Of a DNA stretch of 64,000 bases, positions 46,725 through 56,469 are shown one piece after another. A model generated the notes under the pieces. It had not been told where the DNA came from and did not search any database. It saw only the letters and a program-made list of their open reading frames with translations. Origin of the DNA: Helicobacter sp. MIT 11-5569 (GTDB lineage: Bacteria; Campylobacterota; Campylobacteria; Campylobacterales; Helicobacteraceae); assembly GCF_000765695.2 (NCBI RefSeq), contig NZ_JRPB02000001.1, forward strand, positions 1 to 64,000, in the 5' to 3' direction. The stretch's first letter is position 1, and every line of letters begins with the position of its first letter. The position numbers and the translations under genes are program-made.

Positions 46725-48428
46725 TTGAAACAGTTTTTTTCGCGCTTATTACCTTATATTAAGAATTATAAGCTTTACTTTTTTTATGCAATTATGGGGA
46801 CAATTTTAGTTGCTGTTGCAACAAGTGCTAGTGCATACTTGGTTAAACCCGTGCTAGATGATATTTTTTTAGCAAAAGATGTAACAATGCTCCAAATTCT
46901 TCCACCTTTGATTGTTTTGGCTTATTTTTCAAAAGGGTTTGGAGCTTATATCCAAGTTTGTTTTATGAATTATATTGGGCAAGATATTGTAAAGCATTTA
47001 AAAAATATTTTGTTAGATAAAATGCTAACTTTTGAGATGAATTTTTTTAATCGTTATCGCAATGGAGAGTTGATTTCTCGTATTGTAAATGATATTGCAG
47101 CAGTGCAAGGCGCGGTGTCTAATTATTTTATCGAAGGAATTCGAGAGAGCTTGACAATTTTAGGGCTTGTATGTGTTGTGATTTATCAAAGTTCAGAATT
47201 AGCATTTTATGGGCTTGTTGTAATGCCAATCGCACTTTATCCTATTGTGATTATTGCGAGAAAAATGCGCAAAACATCTAAAAAACTACAAGAAAAAAAT
47301 GCTGATTTATCTTCTAAGTTAATTGAGACTTTTAATAATATGGAGCTTATTAAAGCAAGTTCTGGAGAAAAAATAGAGCACCAACAATTTACAGAACATA
47401 ATCAAGAATTATTTAAGCTTTCAATGAAATCTGTGTGGATTTCGGAATTAACTTCACCTTTGATGGAAACTTTAGGGTCAATAGCCATTGCAGCAGTAAT
47501 TTTTGTAGGTGGATACAAAGTGATTAATGGAGAATTGACAGCAGGAGAGTTTTTTTCCTTTACGACAGCATTATTTTTGCTTTACACTCCTTTTAAGCGA
47601 CTTAGTAATCTCTATGCCAAGATTCAAATTGCCTTTGCTGCTGGAGATAGAATCTTTGAAATGTTAGATAGGAATCCTAAAATTCAAGATGGGGAAAGAG
47701 AATTAACAGAAACAATTAAAGAAATTAAATTCCATAATGTTGATTTATTTTATGGAGAGAAAAAAGCATTAAGTGCAATTAATTTAAAGATTAACAATGG
47801 AGAAAGTGTTGCATTTGTCGGAGGAAGTGGAGGAGGGAAAAGTTCGCTTGTGAATTTATTAATGCGTCTTTATGATGTAAGTGGTGGTGAAATTTTAATA
47901 AATGGTGTAAATATTAAACATTTCACGCAAAAAAGTTTGCGCTCCAAAATAGCAGTTGTAACGCAAAGAATTTTTATTTTTAATGATACTATTGCGCGCA
48001 ATATTGCTTATGGAGGTGAAATTGATGAGGAGCGTGTAAAACTAGCTTTACAACAGGCTAGAATTTTTGATTATGTTCAAACTCTTCCTAATGGAATCCA
48101 TACAAATCTTGATGAATTTGGAGCAAATTTAAGCGGAGGGCAAAGGCAGAGAATTGCAATTGCGCGCGCACTTTATAAGAATCCTGAAATTTTGATTTTA
48201 GATGAAGCAACAAGTGCGTTAGATAATAAAACAGAAGAAGAGTTTAGGGAAGCATTAAGTCTGCTACTAGAAAATAGAATAGTGATTATCATTGCGCATC
48301 GTTTTTCAACTGTATCACTTGCTAAAAGGATTTATTTTTTCCAAAATGGAAAGATTTTATCTAGCGGAACACAAGCAGAATTATTTGAAAAATGCGATTC
48401 CTTTAGAGAATATTATAAAAGTCTTTAA
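46725..48428 (+). CDS. MsbA-like ABC exporter
   Basis: A 567-aa half-transporter: six helices (residues 15-310), then ATPase with Walker A FVGGSGGGKSSLVNL, Q-loop VVTQRIFIFND, signature NLSGGQRQR, Walker B ILILDEATSALD and the H-loop IIAHRFST. It is of the MsbA type, which flips lipid A or drugs. TTG 46725 is five bases from AAGGGG; the GTG two codons earlier overlaps it. Confidence 0.85.
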   Translation: MKQFFSRLLPYIKNYKLYFFYAIMGTILVAVATSASAYLVKPVLDDIFLAKDVTMLQILPPLIVLAYFSKGFGAYIQVCFMNYIGQDIVKHLKNILLDKMLTFEMNFFNRYRNGELISRIVNDIAAVQGAVSNYFIEGIRESLTILGLVCVVIYQSSELAFYGLVVMPIALYPIVIIARKMRKTSKKLQEKNADLSSKLIETFNNMELIKASSGEKIEHQQFTEHNQELFKLSMKSVWISELTSPLMETLGSIAIAAVIFVGGYKVINGELTAGEFFSFTTALFLLYTPFKRLSNLYAKIQIAFAAGDRIFEMLDRNPKIQDGERELTETIKEIKFHNVDLFYGEKKALSAINLKINNGESVAFVGGSGGGKSSLVNLLMRLYDVSGGEILINGVNIKHFTQKSLRSKIAVVTQRIFIFNDTIARNIAYGGEIDEERVKLALQQARIFDYVQTLPNGIHTNLDEFGANLSGGQRQRIAIARALYKNPEILILDEATSALDNKTEEEFREALSLLLENRIVIIIAHRFSTVSLAKRIYFFQNGKILSSGTQAELFEKCDSFREYYKSL

Positions 48429-48448
48429 AAACTTATACTTTTTTATGT

Positions 48449-48454
48449 TATAAT
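48449..48454 (+). promoter_or_regulatory. cheV promoter, -10 box
   Basis: Extended -10 TTTATGTTATAAT, 33 bases before the ATG at 48487. Confidence 0.6.
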
Positions 48455-48486
48455 GTAAGCAAATTTCTAAAATTTGAGGTTTCATA

Positions 48487-49446
48487 ATGTCTAATTTATC
48501 CAATGTCGATCAAATCACCAATCTCCATAGAAATAATGAATTACAGCTTTTGTGTTTTAGGCTTGAAAAAGATAAAGATTTATATGCGGTAAATGTTTTT
48601 AAAATTCGTGAAGTTGTGAAATATCGCGGAGAAATTACTGTTGTTTCTCATGAAAATAGTTCTTTGATTGAGGGATTAATTACAATTAGAGAGCTTACGA
48701 TTCCTCTTATTGATTTACGTAAATGGTTTTATTATGATTCAAAAGATACAAGCAGAAATTTAGAAAATTATGGTGTAAAGCGTGAGCCGGGCGAAGATGA
48801 AGTTATCATGATTTGTGAGTTTTCTAAATGGACAGTTGGTGTTAGAATTTATGAAGCAGATAGAATCTTAAATAAAAAATGGACAGAAATTGAACAAAGC
48901 GCAGGGATTGGAAACTCTGGGTTAAATAGTAAGTTAGTGAGTAGAACGCGCTATTTTGATGGACGTTTAGTGCAGGTTGTGGATATTGAGAAAATGCTTG
49001 TTGATGTGTTCCCTTGGATTGAGGAAGAGAAAAATACAGAAATGAATAAAATCAAGCAAATCGTTACAAATCGCGAAGTGTTACTAGCTGACGACTCACC
49101 AAGTGTTATTAAAACAATGCAAAATATTTTGAGCAAAATGGGCTTAAGTTATAAAAGTTTTGTTAATGGGCAAAAGTTACTAGATTATGTGTTTGCTGAA
49201 GGCACAGATGTATCAAAAATTGGAATTATCATTACAGATTTAGAAATGCCAGAAGCAAGTGGATTTGAAGTGATTAAGCAAATTAAGGCAGCTCCATTAA
49301 CCTCTAAGATTCCAGTTGTGGTGAATTCTTCTATGAGTGGAAGTAGCAATGAGGATATGGCACGTTCATTAAATGCTGATGAATTTATTTCAAAATCAAA
49401 TCCTGTGGAAGTTGAAGAGGCATTGAGAAGATTTATGATTAAATAA
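48487..49446 (+). CDS. cheV: Chemotaxis coupling protein CheV (distal copy)
   Basis: A 319-aa scaffold with an N-terminal CheW domain (FRLEKDKDLYAVNVFKIREVV, GLITIRELTIPLIDLRKWF) and a C-terminal receiver: acidic pair in LLADDSPSV, phospho-acceptor Asp in IITDLEMPEAS, Lys in ISKSNPVE. It links chemoreceptors to CheA and can be phosphorylated for adaptation. H. pylori has three CheV proteins; this one stands apart from the cheA cluster, with its own promoter and convergent with pgpA four bases away. Confidence 0.92.
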   Translation: MSNLSNVDQITNLHRNNELQLLCFRLEKDKDLYAVNVFKIREVVKYRGEITVVSHENSSLIEGLITIRELTIPLIDLRKWFYYDSKDTSRNLENYGVKREPGEDEVIMICEFSKWTVGVRIYEADRILNKKWTEIEQSAGIGNSGLNSKLVSRTRYFDGRLVQVVDIEKMLVDVFPWIEEEKNTEMNKIKQIVTNREVLLADDSPSVIKTMQNILSKMGLSYKSFVNGQKLLDYVFAEGTDVSKIGIIITDLEMPEASGFEVIKQIKAAPLTSKIPVVVNSSMSGSSNEDMARSLNADEFISKSNPVEVEEALRRFMIK

Positions 49447-49450
49447 GAGT

Positions 49451-49987
49451 TTAAAAGCTAAATTCTAAAATAGGTGCTAAGGATTCTATCTTTTGCATTA
49501 TCCCAATGGTTATAAGTCCTAATAATCCAGCAAAAAATCCAGCAAGTAAATCATCTCCCATTACTCCTAAGCCTCCTTTGGCTTCTCTGTCAATTTTCCC
49601 AATAATTGAGGGCTTCCAAATATCAAAAATTCTAAATAAAATAAAAGATAAAAATAATCCAAAAATACTATGTCCTATCATTGCAATACTAACCCAAACC
49701 CCAGCTAATTCATCAATAACAATTTCACTGCGGTCATGGTCTAATCCTTGTTTTTCATAATTATCAATAATTTTAACTCCAATAGCAGAGAATAAAAGCG
49801 CACTTAATAAAAGTGTGCTAGGTGCAATATAATAGCTAATCAAAAACCCAAAGGGTAGAGCAACGAGCGTTCCGATAGTGCCGGGTGCTACTCGGGATAG
49901 TCCGCTAAAAAATAGAGTTAAAAACATTTTTTGTAAAAAATCCTTTGTTCCATCAAAGGTTTTGAAAAAATTGCTATTTTGCTGCAT
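49451..49987 (-). CDS. pgpA: Phosphatidylglycerophosphatase A
   Basis: A 178-aa membrane protein that makes phosphatidylglycerol. Family motifs: SRVAPGTIGTLVALP, DRSEIVIDELAGVW, FRIFDIWKPSIIG and GGLGVMGDDLLAG. It lies eight bases after the ATP-sulfurylase-like gene, an order shared with C. jejuni Cj1610-Cj1607. Confidence 0.93.
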   Translation of the reverse strand: MQQNSNFFKTFDGTKDFLQKMFLTLFFSGLSRVAPGTIGTLVALPFGFLISYYIAPSTLLLSALLFSAIGVKIIDNYEKQGLDHDRSEIVIDELAGVWVSIAMIGHSIFGLFLSFILFRIFDIWKPSIIGKIDREAKGGLGVMGDDLLAGFFAGLLGLITIGIMQKIESLAPILEFSF

Positions 49988-49995
49988 TTTGATTC

Positions 49996-51231
49996 CTATT
50001 TTAGGGAGTGTGTTTGGTATAAATCAATAAGTTTTAGATAAAAATCTTCATCATCTTGTTCTTCAATCATTCCATTGTTGGCAAACATTGTTCCAAATTG
50101 TTTGAGTAATGGGCTAAAACGTTTAGGATAAAGATAGCTTAAAATCTTAGCAGAAACTTCTTTGCGCATAAGAATCGTAGGGGGAATTAATCCAGCTTGC
50201 AAGATTCCTTGTAAGAATCCTGAATGATAGTGGATATGATGGTGGTTTCCATGTGGGCAAGTTTTAAGGCTTACAATAGTATTGCATTGACTGCAATAGA
50301 CAAATTCATTAACAAGCTTGACATTAATCTTAATATCTTTAATCGTATCAAAGATAGAATAGATTTTTTGGTTATCATAGTAAATGGTTAAATTTGGGTA
50401 GTTTTCCCCAATAACGATTCTATCGCAACCTAGATTTTGCGTTAAGATTGCGTCTAAGATTATGCCGTGCGTTCCTGCAAAAAGATAAATATCATCTAGG
50501 GGAAAAATTAAAATACGATTTGTTGGTAAATAGTTTTCAATAATAAATTGCAAACAGGTTTTACGAATATGAAAATCAAGTAACCCTTCGTTTTGATGCC
50601 GCAACAATAATAGAACTAATAAATCACTCTCATCTAATGCAAAGCGGAAAATGCGCTCATGGATACGTGTTGCAGGAGACGCATCAAGCACCATTGCAGT
50701 TACGTTGTTTGCTTGAATATTCTTTTTTGTTTGCAAAATAGCTTGCTTGCTCACATGGTGCATAAAGGTGAATTGTTCATTGTTTAAAAATAAACTATAT
50801 TTTCCGCAAACTGCATAGTTTCCCAAACGCTTATAAATATCTTGAGCTTTTTGCGAATAAATATCTCCGCTCATAATTTTAAAAAGGCGTTGCTGTTTAT
50901 CAATTGTAAAGACAGAATCTACAATTAGTTCCCCACATATATTACCTTCGCAAACTAGAGTAATAACGCTTCCTTCTTGAGCATTTTGGAGAACAATAGC
51001 ATTGCGCTTTCCAGATGGCGCTAATACAAAAGAAAAAGGGAAGCTTTGTCCTCTATAAAGCCCGGTAGCATCTACTTCTTGCATTTCTTCTTCATTCATC
51101 AAATGCGATACAGGTGCTAGCAAACCCTCTTGGCACAAAAGTAGCGCAAAAACAGCCTCTTTGTCTATAAATAGAGCATTTTGAAAGGTTTTTATCTCTC
51201 CTTGCGCATTATTTCTTTTTTGTGATTCCAT
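49996..51231 (-). CDS. ATP-sulfurylase-like protein
   Basis: A 411-aa protein related to sulfate adenylyltransferases, as annotated for Cj1609. A PUA-like N-terminal part is followed by the nucleotidyltransferase-like middle and a zinc-site-like segment YCSQCNTIVSLKTCPHG with HHHIHYHSG and a late IPPTILMRKEVSAKI. The usual HXGH active-site sequence (QTRNPXHRAH) is not evident, so sulfurylase activity is doubtful. It overlaps the HP1021-like gene by 23 bases and is co-transcribed with it and ispDF. Confidence 0.65.
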   Translation of the reverse strand: MESQKRNNAQGEIKTFQNALFIDKEAVFALLLCQEGLLAPVSHLMNEEEMQEVDATGLYRGQSFPFSFVLAPSGKRNAIVLQNAQEGSVITLVCEGNICGELIVDSVFTIDKQQRLFKIMSGDIYSQKAQDIYKRLGNYAVCGKYSLFLNNEQFTFMHHVSKQAILQTKKNIQANNVTAMVLDASPATRIHERIFRFALDESDLLVLLLLRHQNEGLLDFHIRKTCLQFIIENYLPTNRILIFPLDDIYLFAGTHGIILDAILTQNLGCDRIVIGENYPNLTIYYDNQKIYSIFDTIKDIKINVKLVNEFVYCSQCNTIVSLKTCPHGNHHHIHYHSGFLQGILQAGLIPPTILMRKEVSAKILSYLYPKRFSPLLKQFGTMFANNGMIEEQDDEDFYLKLIDLYQTHSLK

Positions 51232-52102
51232 ATTTTTTTCTCTTTTCCCATAAACTTTTACGCGACATTCCTAAGCGTTTGCTAAGCTCAGTATCTGGAT
51301 AGCGATCTTCAAATTTCAAAATCATTGTTTTGATATATTCATCTACACTTAAGACATCATCTTGAAATCCATGTGAGATTTCTTTGATATTAATTTCAAA
51401 AACATTTTTAAAATCACTTACATCACTATTAAGACAAGAAAGAATCACAGGGATATTTTTTAATGCTTTAATACATTCTTCTTTTTCTTCTTTTGGTAGA
51501 ATCTCAAATCCCAAGACATAAGTTAATTGTGTTTTTAGAACGTTTTGTAAAATTTTTTTATAGTTAGCAGAGTCTTTATAAAGAGAAATGAAGTTGATTG
51601 TAATTTTTTTTTGAATTGCGTAATTAACAACACACATATCAATAGCTTTTTGTGAAATACTTTTAATAATAAGAGGAAAAGAAACTTTTGTGTTGATTGT
51701 ATAGGTTGGAATCAAAAGAGAGTTACAAAAATAATCACGATAAAAAATAATTTCTTTTTGGAGTTGGTGAAACTCAATATAATGGTCAATTTTTCTAATA
51801 AGCTCATCAATCATAAAAGGTTTAACAATATAATCGCTAGCACCAGCTTTTAATGGATTTGTTACAGTATCATCATTAACATAAGGAATCATCATAATGA
51901 TAATAGAAGATTTAAATTTTTCAATCACAGGATAAAAATTTTGACCCGGAATATTTGCAGAGAGCAAAATAATATCTGCACTTTCAAATTTTAGCGCATC
52001 GTCAATACTTGAAATTGTTTCACAAATAAAGCCAAATTGACTAAGTTTAACTGTTATGCTTTGTGCTAAATAAATTTCATTTTCAATGATTAAAATTTTC
52101 AT
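51209..52102 (-). CDS. HP1021-like orphan response regulator
   Basis: A 297-aa regulator with a degenerate receiver: the phospho-acceptor position is Ser48 (ILLSANIPG) and the acidic pair is ENE (7-9), so it cannot be phosphorylated in the normal way. The C-terminus has a Fis-like helix-turn-helix, ELSKRLGMSRKSLWEKRKKYG. In H. pylori HP1021 binds oriC and many promoters and senses redox state through cysteines; several Cys are present here (about positions 27, 124, 158, 210, 223). It overlaps ispDF by 4 bp (ATGA), matching C. jejuni Cj1608. Confidence 0.85.
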   Translation of the reverse strand: MKILIIENEIYLAQSITVKLSQFGFICETISSIDDALKFESADIILLSANIPGQNFYPVIEKFKSSIIIMMIPYVNDDTVTNPLKAGASDYIVKPFMIDELIRKIDHYIEFHQLQKEIIFYRDYFCNSLLIPTYTINTKVSFPLIIKSISQKAIDMCVVNYAIQKKITINFISLYKDSANYKKILQNVLKTQLTYVLGFEILPKEEKEECIKALKNIPVILSCLNSDVSDFKNVFEINIKEISHGFQDDVLSVDEYIKTMILKFEDRYPDTELSKRLGMSRKSLWEKRKKYGITKKK

Positions 52103-53313
52103 AAAATCCCTTTATTTAATAAGTTTTTCCAATTAAAATATCCAAGAGAGACACTTGCTTGCACAAAGATTCCTTCTTCTCTGCCTATAAAACCTAATTT
52201 TTCCGTAGTTGTCGCTTTGACATTGGCTTTAAAATTTGGAATCTCAAGAATCTTTGTAATTTGCGATTCCATTGCAGTTTTATATGAGGATATTTTTGGC
52301 TTTTGTGCAAATATTGTAACATCAACCTGCAAGATTGTATAGCCCACATTATGGGCAAAATTTACAATTTTTCTAAGCAATTCTTTGGAATCTGCTCCTT
52401 TGTAGTTGGCATCGTTATCCGGAAACCACTCTCCAATATCTCCTGCACCAATTGCCCCTAAAATCGCATCACAAAGGGCATGCAAACATACATCGCCATC
52501 ACTATGTGCGATAAGCTTGTAATTACAAGCAATAGGAATCCCTCCTAAAATGATTCCATCTCCAGCCGTTAATGCGTGAATATCACTGCCTGTGCCAATC
52601 AAAGTTTGAGTGCTAGGGGAAGGAAGATTAAAATCAATTAAATCTTGAAATACGGTGAGTTTTCTAGCAGATTGCTCACCTTTTACAAAACCTATGCTGC
52701 CCCCAGTTTTGCATATTCCACTACTTTCATCAGTGAAATCTCCTTGTAAAAAAGCTTTCTTTAGGGCGGAGAGTTTGCTAAGTTGTGGGGTTTGAATGAT
52801 TTTTAGTTGTTCTCTTTTTAGATATTCTAATGTGGGGTTTTCATAAGCGACTGTATCGTGTAGGTTTAAAAAAGGCACAACGCAATCATATTTGCCAACT
52901 TCTTTTAGGATTCTTTGACAAAGCTCTTGTGAAATATTACAACGTGCAATATCGCTAACAAAGACAAATTCTACATTTTCTTCTAGGGAATTCACAGCAT
53001 TTTTTAGGGATTCTTGTCGTGTTTCTCCACCGCGAATTAGTTTAAAATTTAATCCAAATGTATCTAAATATTTTTGCATATAAGGGATTTCGCACTCTTT
53101 TGCACTTAGAATATAATCACAAAAAGGATACACTGCATGCAAATCTCTTGCTACTTTTAGCCAAAGTGGAATCTCATCAAGGCGAATCCACTGTTTTTTG
53201 GGCAATTTTGTAACAGAATTTTGCAATGAAAAATTATCCATTAAATCCTTTTTGGAATCCTTGAAGCGGCTACTTTCGCCTGCGCCTAATAAGATTAGAG
53301 CAATTTTATACAA
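52099..53313 (-). CDS. ispDF: Bifunctional isoprenoid enzyme IspDF
   Basis: A 404-aa fusion. The IspD half (cytidylyltransferase) has LLGAGESSRFK and RGGETRQESLKNAV; the IspF half (cyclodiphosphate synthase) has GTGSDIHALTAGDGIILGGIPI, AHSDGDVCLHALCDAILGA and KATTTEKLGFIGREEGI. Both act in the methylerythritol phosphate pathway. Start TTG 53313 has AAGGA six bases upstream. It leads a unit with the regulator, ATP-sulfurylase-like gene and pgpA. Confidence 0.95.
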   Translation of the reverse strand: MYKIALILLGAGESSRFKDSKKDLMDNFSLQNSVTKLPKKQWIRLDEIPLWLKVARDLHAVYPFCDYILSAKECEIPYMQKYLDTFGLNFKLIRGGETRQESLKNAVNSLEENVEFVFVSDIARCNISQELCQRILKEVGKYDCVVPFLNLHDTVAYENPTLEYLKREQLKIIQTPQLSKLSALKKAFLQGDFTDESSGICKTGGSIGFVKGEQSARKLTVFQDLIDFNLPSPSTQTLIGTGSDIHALTAGDGIILGGIPIACNYKLIAHSDGDVCLHALCDAILGAIGAGDIGEWFPDNDANYKGADSKELLRKIVNFAHNVGYTILQVDVTIFAQKPKISSYKTAMESQITKILEIPNFKANVKATTTEKLGFIGREEGIFVQASVSLGYFNWKNLLNKGIL

Positions 53314-53356
53314 AAATCATCCTTGATAAAAATTGCGGAATTATACATTTTTAAAG

Positions 53357-53391
53357 TTTAGAATCCCTTTTATTTGCTAAGGGATTCTAAA
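53357..53391 (-). terminator. Terminator hairpin after chemoreceptor gene
   Basis: TTTAGAATCCCTT and AAGGGATTCTAAA, a perfect 13-bp stem with a 9-base loop, between the chemoreceptor stop and the ispDF start. Confidence 0.7.
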
Positions 53392-53396
53392 AAATA

Positions 53397-55040
53397 TTAG
53401 ATTTTGAAGAAGTTAATGTGTTGTTTTAAAATATTAGAGAGTTCTTTTAAAGATTGGGCAGCTGTTGTGTTAGTTGTCATTGATTCTGCAGTTACCCTAG
53501 AGCCTTTAGTAACTTCATCAAATTCTATTGCTAGATTTTCCATATTTTTAACTTGGTCATCAGCAGCTTGCGTAACTTCTTTTGCTTTATTTAGAGAATC
53601 TGTTGCTTGCGTATTGATTTGGTCTAAGATTTCACTTGCTTCATTGGCAAGCTCCATACCTTTTTCTGCTTGAGGAACAGCATTTTGAATCGCTTCAACA
53701 GCTGTTTGTGTTTCAGATTGGATAACTTCAATCATTTTTGAAATTTCAGAAGTAGCAACACCTGTGCGTTCTGCAAGTTTTCTAATTTCATCAGAAACAA
53801 CAGCAAATCCACGCCCAGCTTCTCCAGCTCTTGCTGCTTCAATCGCTGCATTGAGTGCCAAAAGGTTTGTTTGGTCGGTAATTTCTTTGATAAGTTCCGC
53901 ACTTCCGCTAATATCTTGAGAGTGTTTTTCTAGCATGCGGATATGTTCAGAAGATGAAGTAACGGTTTGTGTGATTTTTTCGATTTCTGCAATAGTGATT
54001 TGCATAGCTTCTTTTCCCTTAACAGAGAGTTCTGTGGTGTAGCCAGAATTTTCTTCAGTTTGTTTAGCAATATTTGAAACATTATTAACAGCTTCAACAA
54101 TTTTTTTAATATGTTCAACAGATTTTTCGGAGTTTTCTGCTTGATGATAAGAAGTAACTCTAGATTCTTCAGAAATTGTAGTAACTTCATTTGAGCGCGT
54201 ATTTAGTTCTTCAGAAGATTTCATAACTTCCATTACAATGGAGCGCAATTTTTCTTGCATTTGAGCAACAGAGGCTAACATGCTTTCTTGAAATTTTGTT
54301 TTAATAGGAGTATTTAAGTTTCCTTTAGCAATGCTTAAAACTGCTTTAATGGCTTCTTTTGGTTCTCCACCAAGTGAAGAAATAATAAGGTTTGTAATGT
54401 AAAGAGAAACAACGACAGCGGCAATAATAGCAATAAGTGATAGCCAAATTGTGATATTTAAATATGACTCAATCTCTGCTCTTGCAACATCTGTCAAATC
54501 TTTATTTTTTGCTTCTTGATAGTCAATAAACACATTGATAATATTTAGCCATTCCACAAAAGCATTGCGTGCCTGACTGATGAGGAGTGTATTTGCTCTT
54601 TCTAAATCTCCTTGCGCTTTTTTATTTAGAATTTCTACGATTAGGGGCATTGTTTTGGCTTCTACTTCTTTGATACGCGCTAAAACTTCTTTGTCTTTTT
54701 CATCAACCATTGTTGGATTTTTGAAAATCTCATCCATTTTAATTGCGGAATCTTTATAGAATTCTTCCAAATTTTGGATAATTCTCAATGTTTTTTCGAT
54801 TTCTTGAACATCATTTAGGATAACAACATCACGCACAGCAATCGCTCTATCATGCACGCTACCTCTAAAGTTGATTGCGTAGCGTTGTTTTACTGCATTA
54901 ATATCACTAATTACAGATATAGTTTTCTCTACAAAACTGATTTTATTGTATCCAACAATAGCAACAATAATAATAAATGCCAAAATAACTCCAAACCCTG
55001 AGAAAAGTTGTGTTTTTAGCGACAAATTTTTTCCTAACAC
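53397..55040 (-). CDS. Methyl-accepting chemotaxis protein
   Basis: A 547-aa receptor. A helix at about 12-32, a periplasmic four-helix-bundle-type sensor domain ([21 protein letters not shown]), a second helix near 195-217, HAMP-like segment and the signalling hairpin [41 protein letters not shown]. The 4HB sensor domain does not reveal the ligand. Start GTG 55040 is five bases from AAGGAG. No pentapeptide tether is seen. Confidence 0.93.
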   Translation of the reverse strand: MLGKNLSLKTQLFSGFGVILAFIIIVAIVGYNKISFVEKTISVISDINAVKQRYAINFRGSVHDRAIAVRDVVILNDVQEIEKTLRIIQNLEEFYKDSAIKMDEIFKNPTMVDEKDKEVLARIKEVEAKTMPLIVEILNKKAQGDLERANTLLISQARNAFVEWLNIINVFIDYQEAKNKDLTDVARAEIESYLNITIWLSLIAIIAAVVVSLYITNLIISSLGGEPKEAIKAVLSIAKGNLNTPIKTKFQESMLASVAQMQEKLRSIVMEVMKSSEELNTRSNEVTTISEESRVTSYHQAENSEKSVEHIKKIVEAVNNVSNIAKQTEENSGYTTELSVKGKEAMQITIAEIEKITQTVTSSSEHIRMLEKHSQDISGSAELIKEITDQTNLLALNAAIEAARAGEAGRGFAVVSDEIRKLAERTGVATSEISKMIEVIQSETQTAVEAIQNAVPQAEKGMELANEASEILDQINTQATDSLNKAKEVTQAADDQVKNMENLAIEFDEVTKGSRVTAESMTTNTTAAQSLKELSNILKQHINFFKI

Positions 55041-55149
55041 AATGTCTCCTTGTTTAATTAAAGATTAATTAATATTTTTTCAAAAGAGAAAAACTATCAA
55101 ATTTTATCGTAAATAATAAAATAAAGAAGCAAAAAAACTTCTTAAAAGG

Positions 55150-56460
55150 TTAATACTCATAATGACGTATAGCCTTTGCAATAAGCTCTAAAGGATGAGA
55201 AAATGGAATCGCAACTTTCTCTTGATGTAAAGCATTGCTTAGCTGCATACGGCAAGCACTACATTCTGCGGCAACAAAATTTGCATTTGTATCTGCAATC
55301 ATTTTTGCTTTTTTGCTACCAACTTTCTGTGCAAGTTCAAAACGTTCTGTTTGTATAGTAACACCACCAAACCCACAACATGCATTAGGATTTTCCATTT
55401 CTATGAGTTGATAGTTTTGTGCTAAAAGTTTGCGTGGTTCTTTATAGATTCCAAGCACTTTTCTAGCATGGCATGGGTCATGATAAGTAACATTTTCTGT
55501 TTTTGGAGAATCTCCTTGAAGTTTTGCTAAATATTCTACTAGGTTTGTTTGTGATTCTAAATATTGTGTTGCCATATAAATTTTTGGGAGAAGCTTTTTG
55601 ATTCTTTCTTGCATTGTGGAATCTTTTTGCATAAAACGTTCCCAATCTTCTAAAACCATTGCGCCACAAGTTGCTTCTGGGATTAAAATGGCATCAACTT
55701 CATCAATAAAGCTTTCAAAATATTCTACATTATGGCGTATTAGCGCATCAACGCTTTCAAAATCTCCTGTAAAATATGCAGGTGCGCCGCAACATTTCTG
55801 CCCTTTTGCGAGCTTTGCGTTAATTCCAAGTTTTTCTAAAATCAATAATAAAGATTCTCCAATGCCTTTATAGTTGTAATTTCCCAAACAACCGATAAAA
55901 ATAGCAACTTTTTTAGGCGTGGTGGAATCTTTAGAAGTGTTAAAATGCAATTCTTCATCATAGCTATTTAAGAAACTCTTGAGTGCCATTGCTCCAAAGA
56001 TTCTATTGCCAACAAATGGGAGCTTGAAGCGTGGTTGTAAAGCACTATTATCTTTTGTTTTTTTGAAAAGTAGGGGGGCAAAAATTGCTCCTAATTTAAA
56101 GCCCAAGTCCATTGTTTTTCTATGTTTTAAAAGATAAAAAAACATTCTTTTAAACCAAGTAATTCCATATTTTTGTGCAATTTCATAGCGAATGTTTTCG
56201 ATTAAAGTATCCGTAGGTAGCGCATTTGGGCAGACACTTACGCAAGTGGTGCATAAAAAGCATGTTTCAAAAATATTTTTAGCATTTTTATCAAGTGGAA
56301 TCTCATTGCGTTGATATGCTCCTAGCAAGTCAATAAAACCTCTAGGAGAAGTCGCTTCATCGCCATTAATACCAAAAATTGTGCAATCAGGAAGGCACTT
56401 GCCACATTTTACACACGCATCACTTGTTTTTAGATAGCTGTAATTTTCAAAATGCGCCAT
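55150..56460 (-). CDS. GlpC-like iron-sulfur oxidoreductase subunit
   Basis: A 436-aa protein with two 4Fe-4S motifs, CVKCGKCLPDC (16-26) and CFLCTTCVSVC (about 66-76), and two CCG domains (KCCGAPAYFTGD, ACCGFGGVTIQ) as in HdrB and GlpC/GlcF. It probably passes electrons from an unidentified flavoprotein to quinone. H. pylori HP0666 (annotated GlpC) is next to hemN too. Nine bases separate it from hemN. Confidence 0.85.
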   Translation of the reverse strand: MAHFENYSYLKTSDACVKCGKCLPDCTIFGINGDEATSPRGFIDLLGAYQRNEIPLDKNAKNIFETCFLCTTCVSVCPNALPTDTLIENIRYEIAQKYGITWFKRMFFYLLKHRKTMDLGFKLGAIFAPLLFKKTKDNSALQPRFKLPFVGNRIFGAMALKSFLNSYDEELHFNTSKDSTTPKKVAIFIGCLGNYNYKGIGESLLLILEKLGINAKLAKGQKCCGAPAYFTGDFESVDALIRHNVEYFESFIDEVDAILIPEATCGAMVLEDWERFMQKDSTMQERIKKLLPKIYMATQYLESQTNLVEYLAKLQGDSPKTENVTYHDPCHARKVLGIYKEPRKLLAQNYQLIEMENPNACCGFGGVTIQTERFELAQKVGSKKAKMIADTNANFVAAECSACRMQLSNALHQEKVAIPFSHPLELIAKAIRHYEY

Positions 56461-56469
56461 TTTTATCCT

